From Eubacteriales bacterium (GTDB lineage Bacteria; Bacillota; Clostridia; Lachnospirales; Lachnospiraceae), in the NCBI GenBank assembly GCA_030524745.1, contig JAUNGC010000002.1, positions 83,207 through 147,206 of the forward strand: a DNA stretch of 64,000 bases, read 5' to 3'. Both the position numbers and the translations under genes were made by a program. Positions within the stretch are counted from its first letter, which is position 1, and every line of letters begins with the position of its first letter. Under the pieces are notes generated by a model. It was not told the origin of the DNA. It was given only the letters and a program-made list of their open reading frames with translations, and did not search any database. This document shows positions 27,381 to 35,806 of the stretch, piece after piece.

Positions 27381-27408
27381 AGTATAACGCTTTATACAGA
27401 AAAAGCAA
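27381..27408 (-). promoter_or_regulatory. Promoter of the Rpn gene
   Basis: On the minus strand TTGCTT (27408-27403), 16 bp, TATACT (27386-27381). The leader of about 150 bases down to 27222 carries an open frame of 45 or so codons (ENLINRLLQNRQFCVKNF) without a credible start; I do not call it a gene. The rest of 27223-27615 shows only an A/T-rich inverted repeat, AAAAAGCAAG and CTTGCTTTTT, about 27400-27459. Confidence 0.45.
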
Positions 27409-27501
27409 GTAAAAATCCGCAACTTCGTGAGAAAACAATGAGGAAGCCTTGCTTTTTACGAGTATCATCTGAGTTTTGCAGTATGTGTATGCTGGAAATT
27501 T

Positions 27502-27529
27502 TTGCTCAACTTTTTATGTTTTATATAAC
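27502..27529 (+). promoter_or_regulatory. Promoter of the shikimate-kinase-like gene
   Basis: TTGCTC (27502-27507), 16 bp, TATAAC (27524-27529), about 86 bp before the start codon. Moderate match only. Confidence 0.35.
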
Positions 27530-27615
27530 GTAATCTAATGGAATATGTTAAAATGAAGCGTAGCGGTTGTGAAGGTTCCTTTTTATATATAAACTGCTCG
27601 AAGGAGAATCAACAT

Positions 27616-28164
27616 ATGAACATACTTTTGTTTGGAGTTTCTAACGTTGGCAAATCTGTGACGGGTGAACTGCTTGCCTCACGTTTGAACTATCAATTTT
27701 ACGACCTGGATGAAGAGGTAAAAAATAAGCTGGGAATTACACTTGAAACATTTGTTTCCTCCGGTACTCTCCTGGAACGGGACCTGATAAGATGCTCCAT
27801 CATTAATTCCCTCATTTCCATTCCTTCCGATAAAGTTATTGCCGTTACGCCTCTAACACATATAGTTCCTATACGGCATTTATTCTCTGAAAAAGATGTA
27901 TTGGCGATTGAATTGCTTGATTCAGCCGAAAATATATTTGACCGTCTGGTTTTCAGCGATGAAAATGATAACATTTACAAGGATGATGAATACAAAAACA
28001 GACACAAAAACTATTACCTGAATGATATACGAAAGGATCTGGAATGGTACGGTTCCGTTTATTCCGTCATAAAGCACAAATTTGATATGGATGGGAGGGA
28101 CACTGCCGGTGTTACGGAAGCATTGATCCAAAAATACCATTTAAATTCACGTACGGGAGGATGA
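27616..28164 (+). CDS. Shikimate-kinase-like P-loop protein
   Basis: A 182-residue protein of the shikimate/gluconate kinase fold. The P-loop is GVSNVGKS (7-14) and the DxD-type strand is YDLDEEV (29-35). It lacks a clear GGG motif and the arginine set that binds shikimate, and the second half (DDEYKNRHKNYYLNDIRKDLEWY) is not typical. It may phosphorylate another small molecule or be a diverged kinase. AAGGAG lies 9 bases before the ATG at 27616. Base composition is richer in A/T than the neighbours, which hints at separate ancestry. Confidence 0.6.
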   Translation: MNILLFGVSNVGKSVTGELLASRLNYQFYDLDEEVKNKLGITLETFVSSGTLLERDLIRCSIINSLISIPSDKVIAVTPLTHIVPIRHLFSEKDVLAIELLDSAENIFDRLVFSDENDNIYKDDEYKNRHKNYYLNDIRKDLEWYGSVYSVIKHKFDMDGRDTAGVTEALIQKYHLNSRTGG

Positions 28165-28206
28165 CTATGTATTTGAGGAAGATCAAAAGACCGCAGGGAA
28201 AGTGAA

Positions 28207-29046
28207 ATGAAACGAAATCATAAAAATGACAATACAAACATCAAGGAAAAGAATATTGAAGCGACGGACCGGACTGACGGCGATGAGAAAATGATCCATT
28301 GCCCGAGCTGCGGGGCAGTCTATGATATTGATCTGGTAAAGTGCCCCTATTGCGGCGCAACGAATCCGGCAGGCGCGGAGAAGGCATATATGAACAGGCT
28401 CCATGGGATCCGCAGGGATTTGCACGGTCTGAACAGGGTGAGCGTGGAAGAGACCCGGCGTGAACTGAGGGAGACCGGCAGCGTGCTGAAGAAGGCGCTG
28501 TTCATAGTCGTGCTGATCCTGCTGGCCCTGGTTCTGTTTGTGAAAGCATCCGATATCAGAGGCGCCAGAGAAGCAAAAGAAGACTATCTTTGGGAAAAAG
28601 AAGCGTTTCAGACCATGGATGCGTATTATGAACAGGGTGATTATGAAGCGCTGCTTCAGATGTATTATGAAGCGCTGCAGCAGGAACGGCCCGTTTACAG
28701 ATGGGAACACGTCGACCTGTGTGAGATTCTTGTGATTATGGAGGAAGCGGATGAACTTTTTTCGCTGGAAGAAGAAACGGCGCTGGAAGGAGACAGGCTG
28801 CTGAATATTTTGTGGTGCGAATTATCCCTGAAATGGTCTGGCAGCCGGGGATTTTCAGAAGAAGAGCAGGCGTGGCTTTCGGAGAGAACTGCGCCTTATC
28901 TGGCGGATCTGGCAGAGCGGTTTCCGATGACGGAGGAAGAAGAACAGATTTTTGAAAACAATGCGAAGTCACAGGAAGGGTATATCAGTCTGGAACTGTG
29001 CGAACAGTATTTAAAGAATCATCCGGAGGTGGGATATGAAATGTAA
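28207..29046 (+). CDS. Zinc-ribbon membrane protein, first of three
   Basis: A 279-residue protein with a zinc ribbon (CPSC at 32-35 and CPYC at 46-49), a charged linker (about 60-92), one membrane helix (about 97-113) and an extracytoplasmic domain beginning with acidic helices. The motif GDYEALLQMYYEAL starts at residue 144; the two following genes carry matching motifs at a similar distance from their membrane helix. Function unknown. The zinc ribbon with a single membrane helix suggests a cytoplasmic sensor or adaptor joined to an external helical domain. The 3' end overlaps the next gene by 11 bp. Confidence 0.75.
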   Translation: MKRNHKNDNTNIKEKNIEATDRTDGDEKMIHCPSCGAVYDIDLVKCPYCGATNPAGAEKAYMNRLHGIRRDLHGLNRVSVEETRRELRETGSVLKKALFIVVLILLALVLFVKASDIRGAREAKEDYLWEKEAFQTMDAYYEQGDYEALLQMYYEALQQERPVYRWEHVDLCEILVIMEEADELFSLEEETALEGDRLLNILWCELSLKWSGSRGFSEEEQAWLSERTAPYLADLAERFPMTEEEEQIFENNAKSQEGYISLELCEQYLKNHPEVGYEM

Positions 29047-29830
29047 GTATTGCGGCGGGAATATCGGATTGGAGGATCGTGTCTGTCCTCACTGCGGAAG
29101 GATCAACGAACTGGCGCAGCAGCATATACAGGACATGAGACAGTACAGTGAAGAATTTGCGGAAACGAAAGAGGGCGTGTATCAGACAACACGCCGTTAT
29201 ACCGGAGTGGCAGTCCGCGCAGTGGTTTTGGCGGCATTGCTCGCAGCGGTATTCGTGATGTGGTTTTTGACGGAAAACGCTTATTCGCTGGCCCGTGATG
29301 CGAAGGAAAGGGACGCGGAAAAAAATGCGGCGGTCTACATACAGAAAATGGAGGATATGCTGGCGGTCGGCGATTACCGGGGCCTGGCGAATTTTGCCGA
29401 AGCTCATTATATTCATGACTGGCTTGAAGAGTATGAAGCGTATGCACAGATTATCGGGGCGTCGCAGATGTATACCCGTGCGGTGCAGTATCTGATGAGT
29501 TCTCAGATCGACGGTCTGGACGAACTGACCCTGAATGAAGTGGGATATTTTGCAACGACGCTGCCGGATTTTTACAGGCAGACAGATCCCGAACGGTTTG
29601 GATCCGGGGTTGACCGGGAAAAAACGGATCGGGCCATTGCAGGCATGCAGGAAAATCTGAATGCCCTCATGAAAACTTATCTGGGACTTACGGATGAGGA
29701 AATCAAAGAGCAGGAGACGATGACGGACGCCAGGCGGACGGTTTTTTTCCAGGATAAGTACGAAGCGCTGCACAGCGGCAGAGATCATGAAGACGCGGCG
29801 GCCGGGGAGGATGAGAGCGGTGAACAATAA
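29036..29830 (+). CDS. Zinc-ribbon membrane protein, second of three
   Basis: A 264-residue relative of the preceding product. The zinc ribbon (CKYC at 3-6, CPHC at 17-20) is right at the N-terminus, the membrane helix at about 57-79, and the motif GDYRGLANFAEAHY starts at residue 112. The external part is helical and acidic. The start at 29036 follows GGAGGTGG inside the upstream gene. It ends in an acidic tail (EDAAAGEDESGEQ), within which the third gene begins. Function unknown; the trio probably forms one complex. Confidence 0.75.
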   Translation: MKCKYCGGNIGLEDRVCPHCGRINELAQQHIQDMRQYSEEFAETKEGVYQTTRRYTGVAVRAVVLAALLAAVFVMWFLTENAYSLARDAKERDAEKNAAVYIQKMEDMLAVGDYRGLANFAEAHYIHDWLEEYEAYAQIIGASQMYTRAVQYLMSSQIDGLDELTLNEVGYFATTLPDFYRQTDPERFGSGVDREKTDRAIAGMQENLNALMKTYLGLTDEEIKEQETMTDARRTVFFQDKYEALHSGRDHEDAAAGEDESGEQ

Positions 29831-30275
29831 AAACGGAAAGGCTGTAAAGAAAAAAGGCGCGCCGCGGGACACACTGGCAGAGAAGATCCTGAATGTCTGC
29901 ATCGTGATTGCGGTATTTGTGCTGGTAACGGCGGTTTATTCTTTTGTATCGGAATATCGGGAATATGGCAAGGGCTATTTTACGGAAGAATATGTGATCG
30001 GCAGACTGCAAGACGGGGATTATGCGGGAATTGTGGACGCATATTACAGTGGATGGGAAGATGTTTCGGAAGATCCGGAACGGGAAGAAATCAGTTCGCT
30101 GGCAAGATATATTGATGCTACATTTTTAAACCGCGCGCTGGAATCCTGCGAAATGACGGAAAGAGCGGCGGCGGAAAAGCGAAAAATGGAGGATAACGTC
30201 TCAAAGCTTGGCATATATGCGGGGGAAAAGGAAAATATTGACCGGGCGATAGAAGAAAACCCATTGACAAAGTAG
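29820..30275 (+). CDS. Membrane protein, third of three (no zinc ribbon)
   Basis: A 151-residue protein with a Lys-rich N-terminus, one membrane helix (about 24-43) and an external domain whose motif GDYAGIVDAYYSGW starts at residue 66, as in its two neighbours. No zinc ribbon. I chose GTG 29820 because GGGGAGG (29804-29810) abuts the in-frame ATG at 29811 but leaves a workable 9-base spacing to the GTG. Overlaps the preceding gene by 11 bp. Its stop is followed within 12 bases by the -10 element of the sulfhydrylase promoter. Confidence 0.65.
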   Translation: MNNKNGKAVKKKGAPRDTLAEKILNVCIVIAVFVLVTAVYSFVSEYREYGKGYFTEEYVIGRLQDGDYAGIVDAYYSGWEDVSEDPEREEISSLARYIDATFLNRALESCEMTERAAAEKRKMEDNVSKLGIYAGEKENIDRAIEENPLTK

Positions 30276-30319
30276 GGAAATGGAGTTATAGTTTACCCAA
30301 CCTATTAAAAAAGTAGGTA
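30264..30319 (+). promoter_or_regulatory. metY promoter with suf-like operator
   Basis: TTGACA (30264-30269), 17 bp, TATAGT (30287-30292). An inverted repeat follows at the expected start of transcription, with core CCTATTAAAAAAGTAGG (30301-30317). It matches 14 of 17 bases of the suf operator core at 1793-1809 and has the same place relative to the promoter. The -35 box overlaps the end of the preceding gene. Confidence 0.75.
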
Positions 30320-30345
30320 ATAGATGAATAAAGCGAGGGTAAAAA

Positions 30346-31632
30346 ATGAGCGACCGCAATTATAAATTTGAGACGTTACAGCTTCATGTGGGACAGGAGC
30401 AGCCGGATCCGGCGACAGATGCCCGGGCAGTGCCCATTTATCAGACCACGTCCTATGTGTTCAAAAACTCCGCGCATGCGGCGGCGAGATTCGGACTGGC
30501 GGACGCGGGCAATATTTACGGACGTCTGACCAATTCCACGCAGGACGTGCTGGAAAAGAGACTGGCAGCGCTGGAAGGCGGCGTGGCGGCGCTGGCGACT
30601 GCATCGGGAGCGGCTGCGATTACCTATACGATTCAGGCGCTGGCGCAGGCCGGAGATCATATCGTAGCGCAGAAGACCATTTACGGCGGCAGCTATAACC
30701 TGCTGGCGCATACGCTTCCGCAGTTCGGGGTCAGCACCACATTTGTGGATGCGCATAACCTGGAAGAGGTTGAGAACGCGATTCAGGACAATACGAAAGC
30801 GGTCTATCTGGAAACGCTGGGCAATCCCAACAGCGACATTCCGGACATCGATGCAATTGCGGCAATCGCGCATCAACACGGCCTGCCGCTGGTAATCGAT
30901 AATACATTCGGAACCCCTTACCTGATCCGTCCCATCGAACACGGCGCGGACATCGTGGTGCATTCCGCGACCAAGTTCATCGGCGGACATGGCACTACGC
31001 TGGGCGGAATTATTGTGGATTCCGGCAAATTTGACTGGAAGGCGAGCGGCAAATATGCGCCGATCGCGGAGCCGAACCCCAGCTATCACGGCGTTTCCTT
31101 TGTGGACGCGGCGGGACCGGCGGCATTTGTGACTTACATCCGCGCTATTTTGCTGCGGGATACCGGAGCGGCCATTTCCCCGTTTAACGCATTTCTTCTG
31201 CTGCAGGGTGTGGAGACGCTGTCCCTTCGTCTGGACCGTCATGCGGAAAATACGAAGAAGGTGGTGGAATATCTGGCGAAGCATCCGAAGGTGGAGCATG
31301 TCAATCATCCTTCCCTGCCGGATCATCCGGATCACGCTCTGTACGAGAAGTATTTCCCCAACGGCGGCGCATCGATTTTTACCTTTGAGATCAAAGGCGG
31401 ACAGGCAGAAGCGCATAAGTTCATCGACAGTCTGGAAATTTTCTCCCTGCTGGCGAACGTGGCCGATGTGAAATCGCTGGTGATCCATCCGGCGACCACG
31501 ACCCATTCTCAGTTAAACGACGCGGAACTGGAAGATCAGGGGATTAAGCAAAACACAATCCGTTTGTCCATCGGCACGGAGCATATAGATGATATTATTG
31601 CGGATCTGGAACAGGCATTTGCTGCGGTCTGA
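30346..31632 (+). CDS. metY: O-acetylhomoserine sulfhydrylase (MetY type)
   Basis: A 428-residue PLP enzyme of the Cys/Met metabolism family that makes homocysteine from O-acetylhomoserine and sulfide. The N-terminus [32 protein letters not shown] is characteristic. The PLP lysine is Lys210 in [15 protein letters not shown], and the substrate- and PLP-binding blocks [10 protein letters not shown] and [14 protein letters not shown] are intact. The length and insertions separate it from MetB/MetC types. AGCGAGGG precedes the ATG. A single-gene transcript, possibly co-regulated with suf through the shared operator. Confidence 0.93.
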   Translation: MSDRNYKFETLQLHVGQEQPDPATDARAVPIYQTTSYVFKNSAHAAARFGLADAGNIYGRLTNSTQDVLEKRLAALEGGVAALATASGAAAITYTIQALAQAGDHIVAQKTIYGGSYNLLAHTLPQFGVSTTFVDAHNLEEVENAIQDNTKAVYLETLGNPNSDIPDIDAIAAIAHQHGLPLVIDNTFGTPYLIRPIEHGADIVVHSATKFIGGHGTTLGGIIVDSGKFDWKASGKYAPIAEPNPSYHGVSFVDAAGPAAFVTYIRAILLRDTGAAISPFNAFLLLQGVETLSLRLDRHAENTKKVVEYLAKHPKVEHVNHPSLPDHPDHALYEKYFPNGGASIFTFEIKGGQAEAHKFIDSLEIFSLLANVADVKSLVIHPATTTHSQLNDAELEDQGIKQNTIRLSIGTEHIDDIIADLEQAFAAV

Positions 31633-31670
31633 AGAAATCTGAAAAAGTGCAGGAATCTGAAATGACTCAA

Positions 31671-31689
31671 AATGAGAAAATTTCTCATT
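31671..31689. promoter_or_regulatory. Fur-family-like 7-1-7 box
   Basis: AATGAGAAAATTTCTCATT is a perfect 9-1-9 palindrome. Its core TGAGAAA-A-TTTCTCA has the 7-1-7 layout of Fur/PerR/Zur boxes (TGATAAT-n-ATTATCA, five of seven bases per arm). It lies just upstream of the promoter of the DUF6110 and metal ATPase genes. It has no T-tract, so it is unlikely to be a terminator for metY. Confidence 0.5.
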
Positions 31690-31697
31690 AAAAGTGA

Positions 31698-31726
31698 TGG
31701 CAATTCATGAGGAGAAAACGTATAAT
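31698..31726 (+). promoter_or_regulatory. Promoter of the DUF6110 and metal ATPase genes
   Basis: TGGCAA (31698-31703), 17 bp, TATAAT (31721-31726). The -35 box is weak, which suits an activated or derepressed promoter. The transcript would start near 31733. Confidence 0.5.
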
Positions 31727-31750
31727 CCTTATAAAGAAAAAAGATGATTG

Positions 31751-31774
31751 CGGTCTGGCCGTATGGCCAGACCG
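31751..31774 (+). promoter_or_regulatory. Perfect 10 bp hairpin in the 5' leader
   Basis: CGGTCTGGCC and GGCCAGACCG around the loop GTAT, about 20 bases after the transcription start and 37 before the ATG. No T-tract follows. It may protect the message or take part in control. Confidence 0.6.
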
Positions 31775-31811
31775 TAAAGTTGTAATCACAGATACATAAG
31801 GAGGTACCGGC

Positions 31812-32108
31812 ATGTTAGAGTGTTTGAAAAAGATTAACGGCAAGGCGACCGGCATTTTTGCAGCAGGCGTTTTGTTCGGGACTGCGGGCATTAAGATTCT
31901 TTCCAGCCGTGATGCGAAGAAGGTGTACACCAATTGCACGGCTGCGGTTCTTCGGGCAAAGGATTGTGTGATGAAGACGGCTTCGGTCATTCAGGAGAAC
32001 GCAGAGGATATTTATGCGGAAGCAAAGCAGATCAATCAGGAAAGAGCCCTGACGGAAGAAGAGGTCGGCGAAGAAGAGACAGAAGAAGAGATTGAAGAAG
32101 AAGCCTGA
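31812..32108 (+). CDS. DUF6110 family small protein
   Basis: A 98-residue protein matching DUF6110: an N-terminal helix with GIFAAGVLFGTAGIKILSSRDAKKVYTNC, then TAAVLRAKDCVMKTASVIQENAEDI, and a very acidic tail (about 14 Glu in the last 25 residues). The first 30 residues may lie in or on the membrane. DUF6110 genes typically sit next to a metal P-type ATPase, as here. Two conserved cysteines (about 42 and 52) and the Glu-rich tail could bind metal ions; this is inference. AAGGAGGT lies before the ATG. Confidence 0.75.
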   Translation: MLECLKKINGKATGIFAAGVLFGTAGIKILSSRDAKKVYTNCTAAVLRAKDCVMKTASVIQENAEDIYAEAKQINQERALTEEEVGEEETEEEIEEEA

Positions 32109-32126
32109 AATAATGCAAGTAGTGAG

Positions 32127-32157
32127 AACACCTGTGGAGGATGCTGCAGGTGTTTTT
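32127..32157 (+). terminator. Terminator between DUF6110 and the metal ATPase gene
   Basis: AACACCTG (32127-32134) pairs with CAGGTGTT (32147-32154), ending in five T. It would end or attenuate transcripts from the DUF6110 gene before the ATPase gene at 32236. No strong promoter is visible in the 75 bp between them, so read-through probably supplies the ATPase message. Confidence 0.75.
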
Positions 32158-32235
32158 GCATTACGGCCGTTTATCATCAACAGGGAAGGAACAGGCGGCC
32201 GAAGCTGATTTGGAAAAAAGGAAGAAGGAAACATT

Positions 32236-34332
32236 ATGAAATTTGTCATTAAGCATGAGATTCGGGGACGCATCCGGGTGCATATGACAGGCGGGCGGAT
32301 GTCATACAGGGAAGCGGATATTCTGGAATACTATTTGAGCAGGCAGCCCTTTGTGAGTTCCGCAAAGGTATACCACAGAACGCAGGACGTAACCGTATGC
32401 TTTACGGGCGGAAGAGAGGAGTTGCTGACTGCACTGAAAGGTTTCCGGTACGAAAATGCCGATGTGCCGGAAACGGTTCTGCAAAGTTCCGGACGTAAGT
32501 TAAATGAAGAATACCGGGAAAAGCTGATTCAGAAGGTAGCGCTGCGGGCGGGGAGCAAGCTGTTTTTGCCGGCGCCTGTCAGAGCGGGAATTACAGCCGT
32601 AAAATCCGTACCTTTTATCATAAACGGGTTAAAGACGCTGGCGAAAAGAAAGATTGAAGTGCCGGTTTTAGACGGCACGGCGATCGGCGTGTCCATGCTT
32701 TTGGGCGATTTTGAGACGGCCGGTTCCATCATGTTCCTTCTGGGAATCGGAGAGGTCTTAGAAGAGTGGACGCATAAAAAGTCCGTAGGCGATCTTGCCA
32801 GAAGCATGTCATTAAATGTGGATAAGGTCTGGACGGTATGTGACGGTCAGGAAATTCTGGTTGCCGCATCCCGGATCAGAGAAGGGGACCTGGTAGTGGT
32901 TCGAATGGGAAACCTCATTCCCTTCGACGGGACCGTGACGGAAGGCGAGGCCGCGGTCAATCAGGCGTCTCTTACCGGAGAGCCCCTGCCCGTAGCAAAG
33001 AGCGCGGGCTCTACCGTATATGCCGGCACTGTGCTGGAAGAAGGAGAACTGACCATACAGGTGAGGGAAGCGAACGGTTCCAGTAAATATGAGAAGATTG
33101 CTGCCATGATTGAAGAGTCCGAGAAACTCAAGTCTTCCCTGGAGGGAAAGGCGGAGCATCTGGCGGATAAGCTGGTCCCCTATACGCTGGGCGGCGCGGC
33201 TTTGACATGGCTGCTGACCCGCAATGTTACAAAGGCGGTGGCGGTACTGATGGTGGATTTTTCCTGCGCGTTAAAGCTGGCCATGCCGATTACGGTGCTG
33301 GCCGCGATCCGGGAAGCGAGTTGTAATCAGATCACGGTCAAGGGGGGAAAATATCTGGAGGCGATGGCTGAGGCGGATACGATTGTCTTTGACAAAACGG
33401 GAACGTTGACAAAAGCGCAGCCTGCGGTAGTGGACGTGGTTTCCTTTAACGGACAAAATCCGGATGATCTGCTTCGCATAGCGGCCTGCCTGGAAGAGCA
33501 TTTCCCTCATTCTATGGCGAAGGCGGTGGTGGATGCTGCCGTGCATAAGAATCTTGTACATGAGGAAATGCATTCCCGGGTGGAATATATTGTGGCCCAT
33601 GGAATTTCCACCACGATCGGGGAGCAGAAAGCGGTGATCGGAAGCTATCATTTCGTATTTGAAGATGAAGGATGTATCATTCCGGAGGGCATGGAGGAGC
33701 GCTTTGAGAGTCTGCCGCCGGAGTATTCCCAACTCTATCTGGGCATCGACGGCGTGTTGGCGGCGGTCATCTGCATCGAAGATCCTCTGCGGGAAGAAGC
33801 GGTCGCTGCGGTAGCCGCGCTGAAAGAGGCGGGAATTTCCAAGGTGGTTATGATGACCGGCGACAGCGAACGGACAGCCCGCTCCATTGCGGCCAGAGTC
33901 GGCGTGGATGAGTATTATTCGGAGGTTTTGCCGGAAGATAAGGCGAAATTTGTGGAAAAAGAAAAGGCGGCGGGACATAAGGTCGTCATGGTAGGGGACG
34001 GAATCAATGATTCGCCTGCGCTGTCTGCCGCAGATGCAGGAATAGCCATCAGCGACGGCGCTCAGATTGCAAGAGAAGTTGCAGATATTACCATAGGGGC
34101 GGAAGATCTGTTTGAGATTGTCGAATTGAAAAAGATCAGCAACGCCCTGATGAAACGGATTCAGAAAAATTACCGCGTGATTGTAGGCTTCAATGCGGGG
34201 CTGATTTTGCTGGGAGTGGGCGGAATTTTGCAGCCGACGGCGTCGGCGCTTCTGCATAATACCTCGACGCTGGTGATCAGCTTAAAGAGTATGCAGAAGC
34301 TGTTGCCGGACGATAGTCCTATCGGGAAATGA
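32236..34332 (+). CDS. Heavy-metal P1B-type ATPase with SCA in place of CPC
   Basis: A 698-residue P-type ATPase. The phosphorylation site is Asp386 in FDKTGTLT, the actuator TGEP is at 247-250, and the hinge is VGDGINDSPAL. The metal-site motif in the sixth membrane helix reads DFSCALKLAMP: Ser343-Cys344-Ala345 where most P1B pumps have CPC, CPH or SPC. The N-terminal 75 residues (IKHEIRGRIRVHM) have the fold pattern of a heavy-metal-associated domain but no CxxC. Substrate is therefore uncertain. A Fur-like box upstream makes iron or manganese worth considering. GGAAGAAGGAAAC precedes the ATG. The end overlaps the opposing symporter gene by 14 bp. Confidence 0.88.
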   Translation: MKFVIKHEIRGRIRVHMTGGRMSYREADILEYYLSRQPFVSSAKVYHRTQDVTVCFTGGREELLTALKGFRYENADVPETVLQSSGRKLNEEYREKLIQKVALRAGSKLFLPAPVRAGITAVKSVPFIINGLKTLAKRKIEVPVLDGTAIGVSMLLGDFETAGSIMFLLGIGEVLEEWTHKKSVGDLARSMSLNVDKVWTVCDGQEILVAASRIREGDLVVVRMGNLIPFDGTVTEGEAAVNQASLTGEPLPVAKSAGSTVYAGTVLEEGELTIQVREANGSSKYEKIAAMIEESEKLKSSLEGKAEHLADKLVPYTLGGAALTWLLTRNVTKAVAVLMVDFSCALKLAMPITVLAAIREASCNQITVKGGKYLEAMAEADTIVFDKTGTLTKAQPAVVDVVSFNGQNPDDLLRIAACLEEHFPHSMAKAVVDAAVHKNLVHEEMHSRVEYIVAHGISTTIGEQKAVIGSYHFVFEDEGCIIPEGMEERFESLPPEYSQLYLGIDGVLAAVICIEDPLREEAVAAVAALKEAGISKVVMMTGDSERTARSIAARVGVDEYYSEVLPEDKAKFVEKEKAAGHKVVMVGDGINDSPALSAADAGIAISDGAQIAREVADITIGAEDLFEIVELKKISNALMKRIQKNYRVIVGFNAGLILLGVGGILQPTASALLHNTSTLVISLKSMQKLLPDDSPIGK

Positions 34333-35734
34333 ATGAGCGCAGTAAATTAAGGATTCCGGTGGACTGTAAAAACAGCACGGCCATTATCACGGGCGCGACG
34401 TACCGGATCATGAATGCGTACAGCTTTTTGCGGCCAAAGGGATGACCGCTGGATTCCATTTCTTCGCAGATCCAGGAGGGCTTTACGACCCAGCCGATCA
34501 AAATGCAGGTCAGCAGGGAGATAAAGGGCATCAGAAAGCTGTTGCTGATGTAATCCATCAGATCCAGAATCTGCGCGGTCTGCCCGTTTGGAAGGGGAAG
34601 TTCGAAGTAAAAAATATTATAGCCGAGACAGACGATGACGGCGGCGACAGCGAAAATGACGCCGATAATCAGGCTCATCTTTTTGCGGCCTGTATGAAAG
34701 AGTTCCATGCAGTTGGCCACCAGCGTTTCCATGACGGAGACGCAGGAGGTCAGCGCGGCGAAAAGCACCATCACAAAGAAGATCAGGCCGATCAGGGAGC
34801 CTGCAGGTCCCATCGCCTCAAAAACCCGGGGCAGAGAGACAAACATCAGGCTGGGACCGGAAGCCATCCCTTCCGTGCCGAAAAACACGTAAACTGCCGG
34901 AATGATCATCATGCCGGCAAGAAAAGCCACCAGCGTATCGAAAAATTCGATCTGCCCCAGAGACTTGCTTAAATTCACGTCCTTTTTCACATAGGAACCG
35001 TAGGTAATCATAATGCCCATGGAAACGCTTAAGGAAAAGAAAAGCTGACTCATGGCGTCCAGCAGAATTTCCAGCAGCCGTTTTACGGTAAGACCTTTAA
35101 AGTCGGGCAGCAGATATACTTTTAACCCCTGAAGCCCCGTGCGGACCGTGTCCTGGTCCTGAAAGCGAAGCGTCAGAGAGAAGACGGCGATGCCGATGAT
35201 CAGGACGAACAATCCCGGCATGATGAAGCGGGAAAATTTTTCAATTCCTTTTTCCACACCCCGGTATACGACGAACGCGGTGGCCGCCAGAAATACCAGC
35301 ATGAAAACGATGGGCGATATCCGGGAAGTGATGAAGTCTGTAAAATATCCGTCCTGCGCCGCGGCATCGCCTCCAAACGTCAGATAGGCGACCAGATATT
35401 TGGTAATCCATCCGCCGATGACCGAGTAGTAAGTCATGATGAGAGCGGGCACAAGAAACGTCAGGTAGCCGAGAAATTTCCACCTGGGGCGGATCGTGCC
35501 AAAGGCGTGCAGCGCATTTTGTTTGGTGCGGCGTCCGATGGCGACGTCGGTGGTCAGTAGCGTAAAGCCGAAGGTCAAAACCAGAATCAGGTAGATGACC
35601 AGAAACAGTCCGCCGCCGTCTTTGGCAGCCAGGTACGGAAAACGCCAGATATTGCCTACGCCTACCGCGCTTCCTGCGGCTGCTAAAACGAAGCCAAGCG
35701 AACCGCTGAAGTTGCTTTTTTTCTTATTTTCCAT
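34319..35734 (-). CDS. Neurotransmitter:sodium symporter family (SNF) transporter
   Basis: A 471-residue sodium-coupled transporter of the LeuT fold with about 12 membrane helices. The N-terminal signature SLGFVLAAAGSAVGVGNIWRFPYLAAKDGGG forms the Na+ and substrate site in helix 1, and LFFSLSVSMGIMITYGSY matches helix 6. Substrates in bacteria are amino acids or related amines. The start is uncertain: ATG 35734 (MENKKKSNF) matches the family but is 13 bases from AGGAGG, while ATG 35746 lies almost on it. It converges with the metal ATPase gene with a 14 bp overlap and no terminator between. Confidence 0.92.
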   Translation of the reverse strand: MENKKKSNFSGSLGFVLAAAGSAVGVGNIWRFPYLAAKDGGGLFLVIYLILVLTFGFTLLTTDVAIGRRTKQNALHAFGTIRPRWKFLGYLTFLVPALIMTYYSVIGGWITKYLVAYLTFGGDAAAQDGYFTDFITSRISPIVFMLVFLAATAFVVYRGVEKGIEKFSRFIMPGLFVLIIGIAVFSLTLRFQDQDTVRTGLQGLKVYLLPDFKGLTVKRLLEILLDAMSQLFFSLSVSMGIMITYGSYVKKDVNLSKSLGQIEFFDTLVAFLAGMMIIPAVYVFFGTEGMASGPSLMFVSLPRVFEAMGPAGSLIGLIFFVMVLFAALTSCVSVMETLVANCMELFHTGRKKMSLIIGVIFAVAAVIVCLGYNIFYFELPLPNGQTAQILDLMDYISNSFLMPFISLLTCILIGWVVKPSWICEEMESSGHPFGRKKLYAFMIRYVAPVIMAVLFLQSTGILNLLRSFISR

Positions 35735-35770
35735 GATGATATCCATTCCTCCTGAAAATGTATGGATTTC

Positions 35771-35800
35771 AGTATAGCATGGAAGCTTTCGGACTTTCAA
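35771..35800 (-). promoter_or_regulatory. Promoter of the symporter gene
   Basis: On the minus strand TTGAAA (35800-35795), 18 bp, TATACT (35776-35771). The -35 box borders the stop codon of the histidine kinase gene, so the symporter can be made separately from the two-component genes. Confidence 0.65.
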
Positions 35801-35806
35801 GAGCAA

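Noticed and set aside
27237-27422. 61-codon minus-strand frame upstream of the Rpn gene
   Set aside because: Its start lies upstream of the best promoter, it has no ribosome site, and no family is recognised.
30376-31506. 376-codon minus-strand frame opposite metY
   Set aside because: Antisense of a clear PLP enzyme gene; composition rich in Arg and Cys as expected for a shadow.
33271-34257. 328-codon minus-strand frame inside the metal ATPase gene
   Set aside because: Same reasoning: opposite a well-conserved pump, with no start signals.
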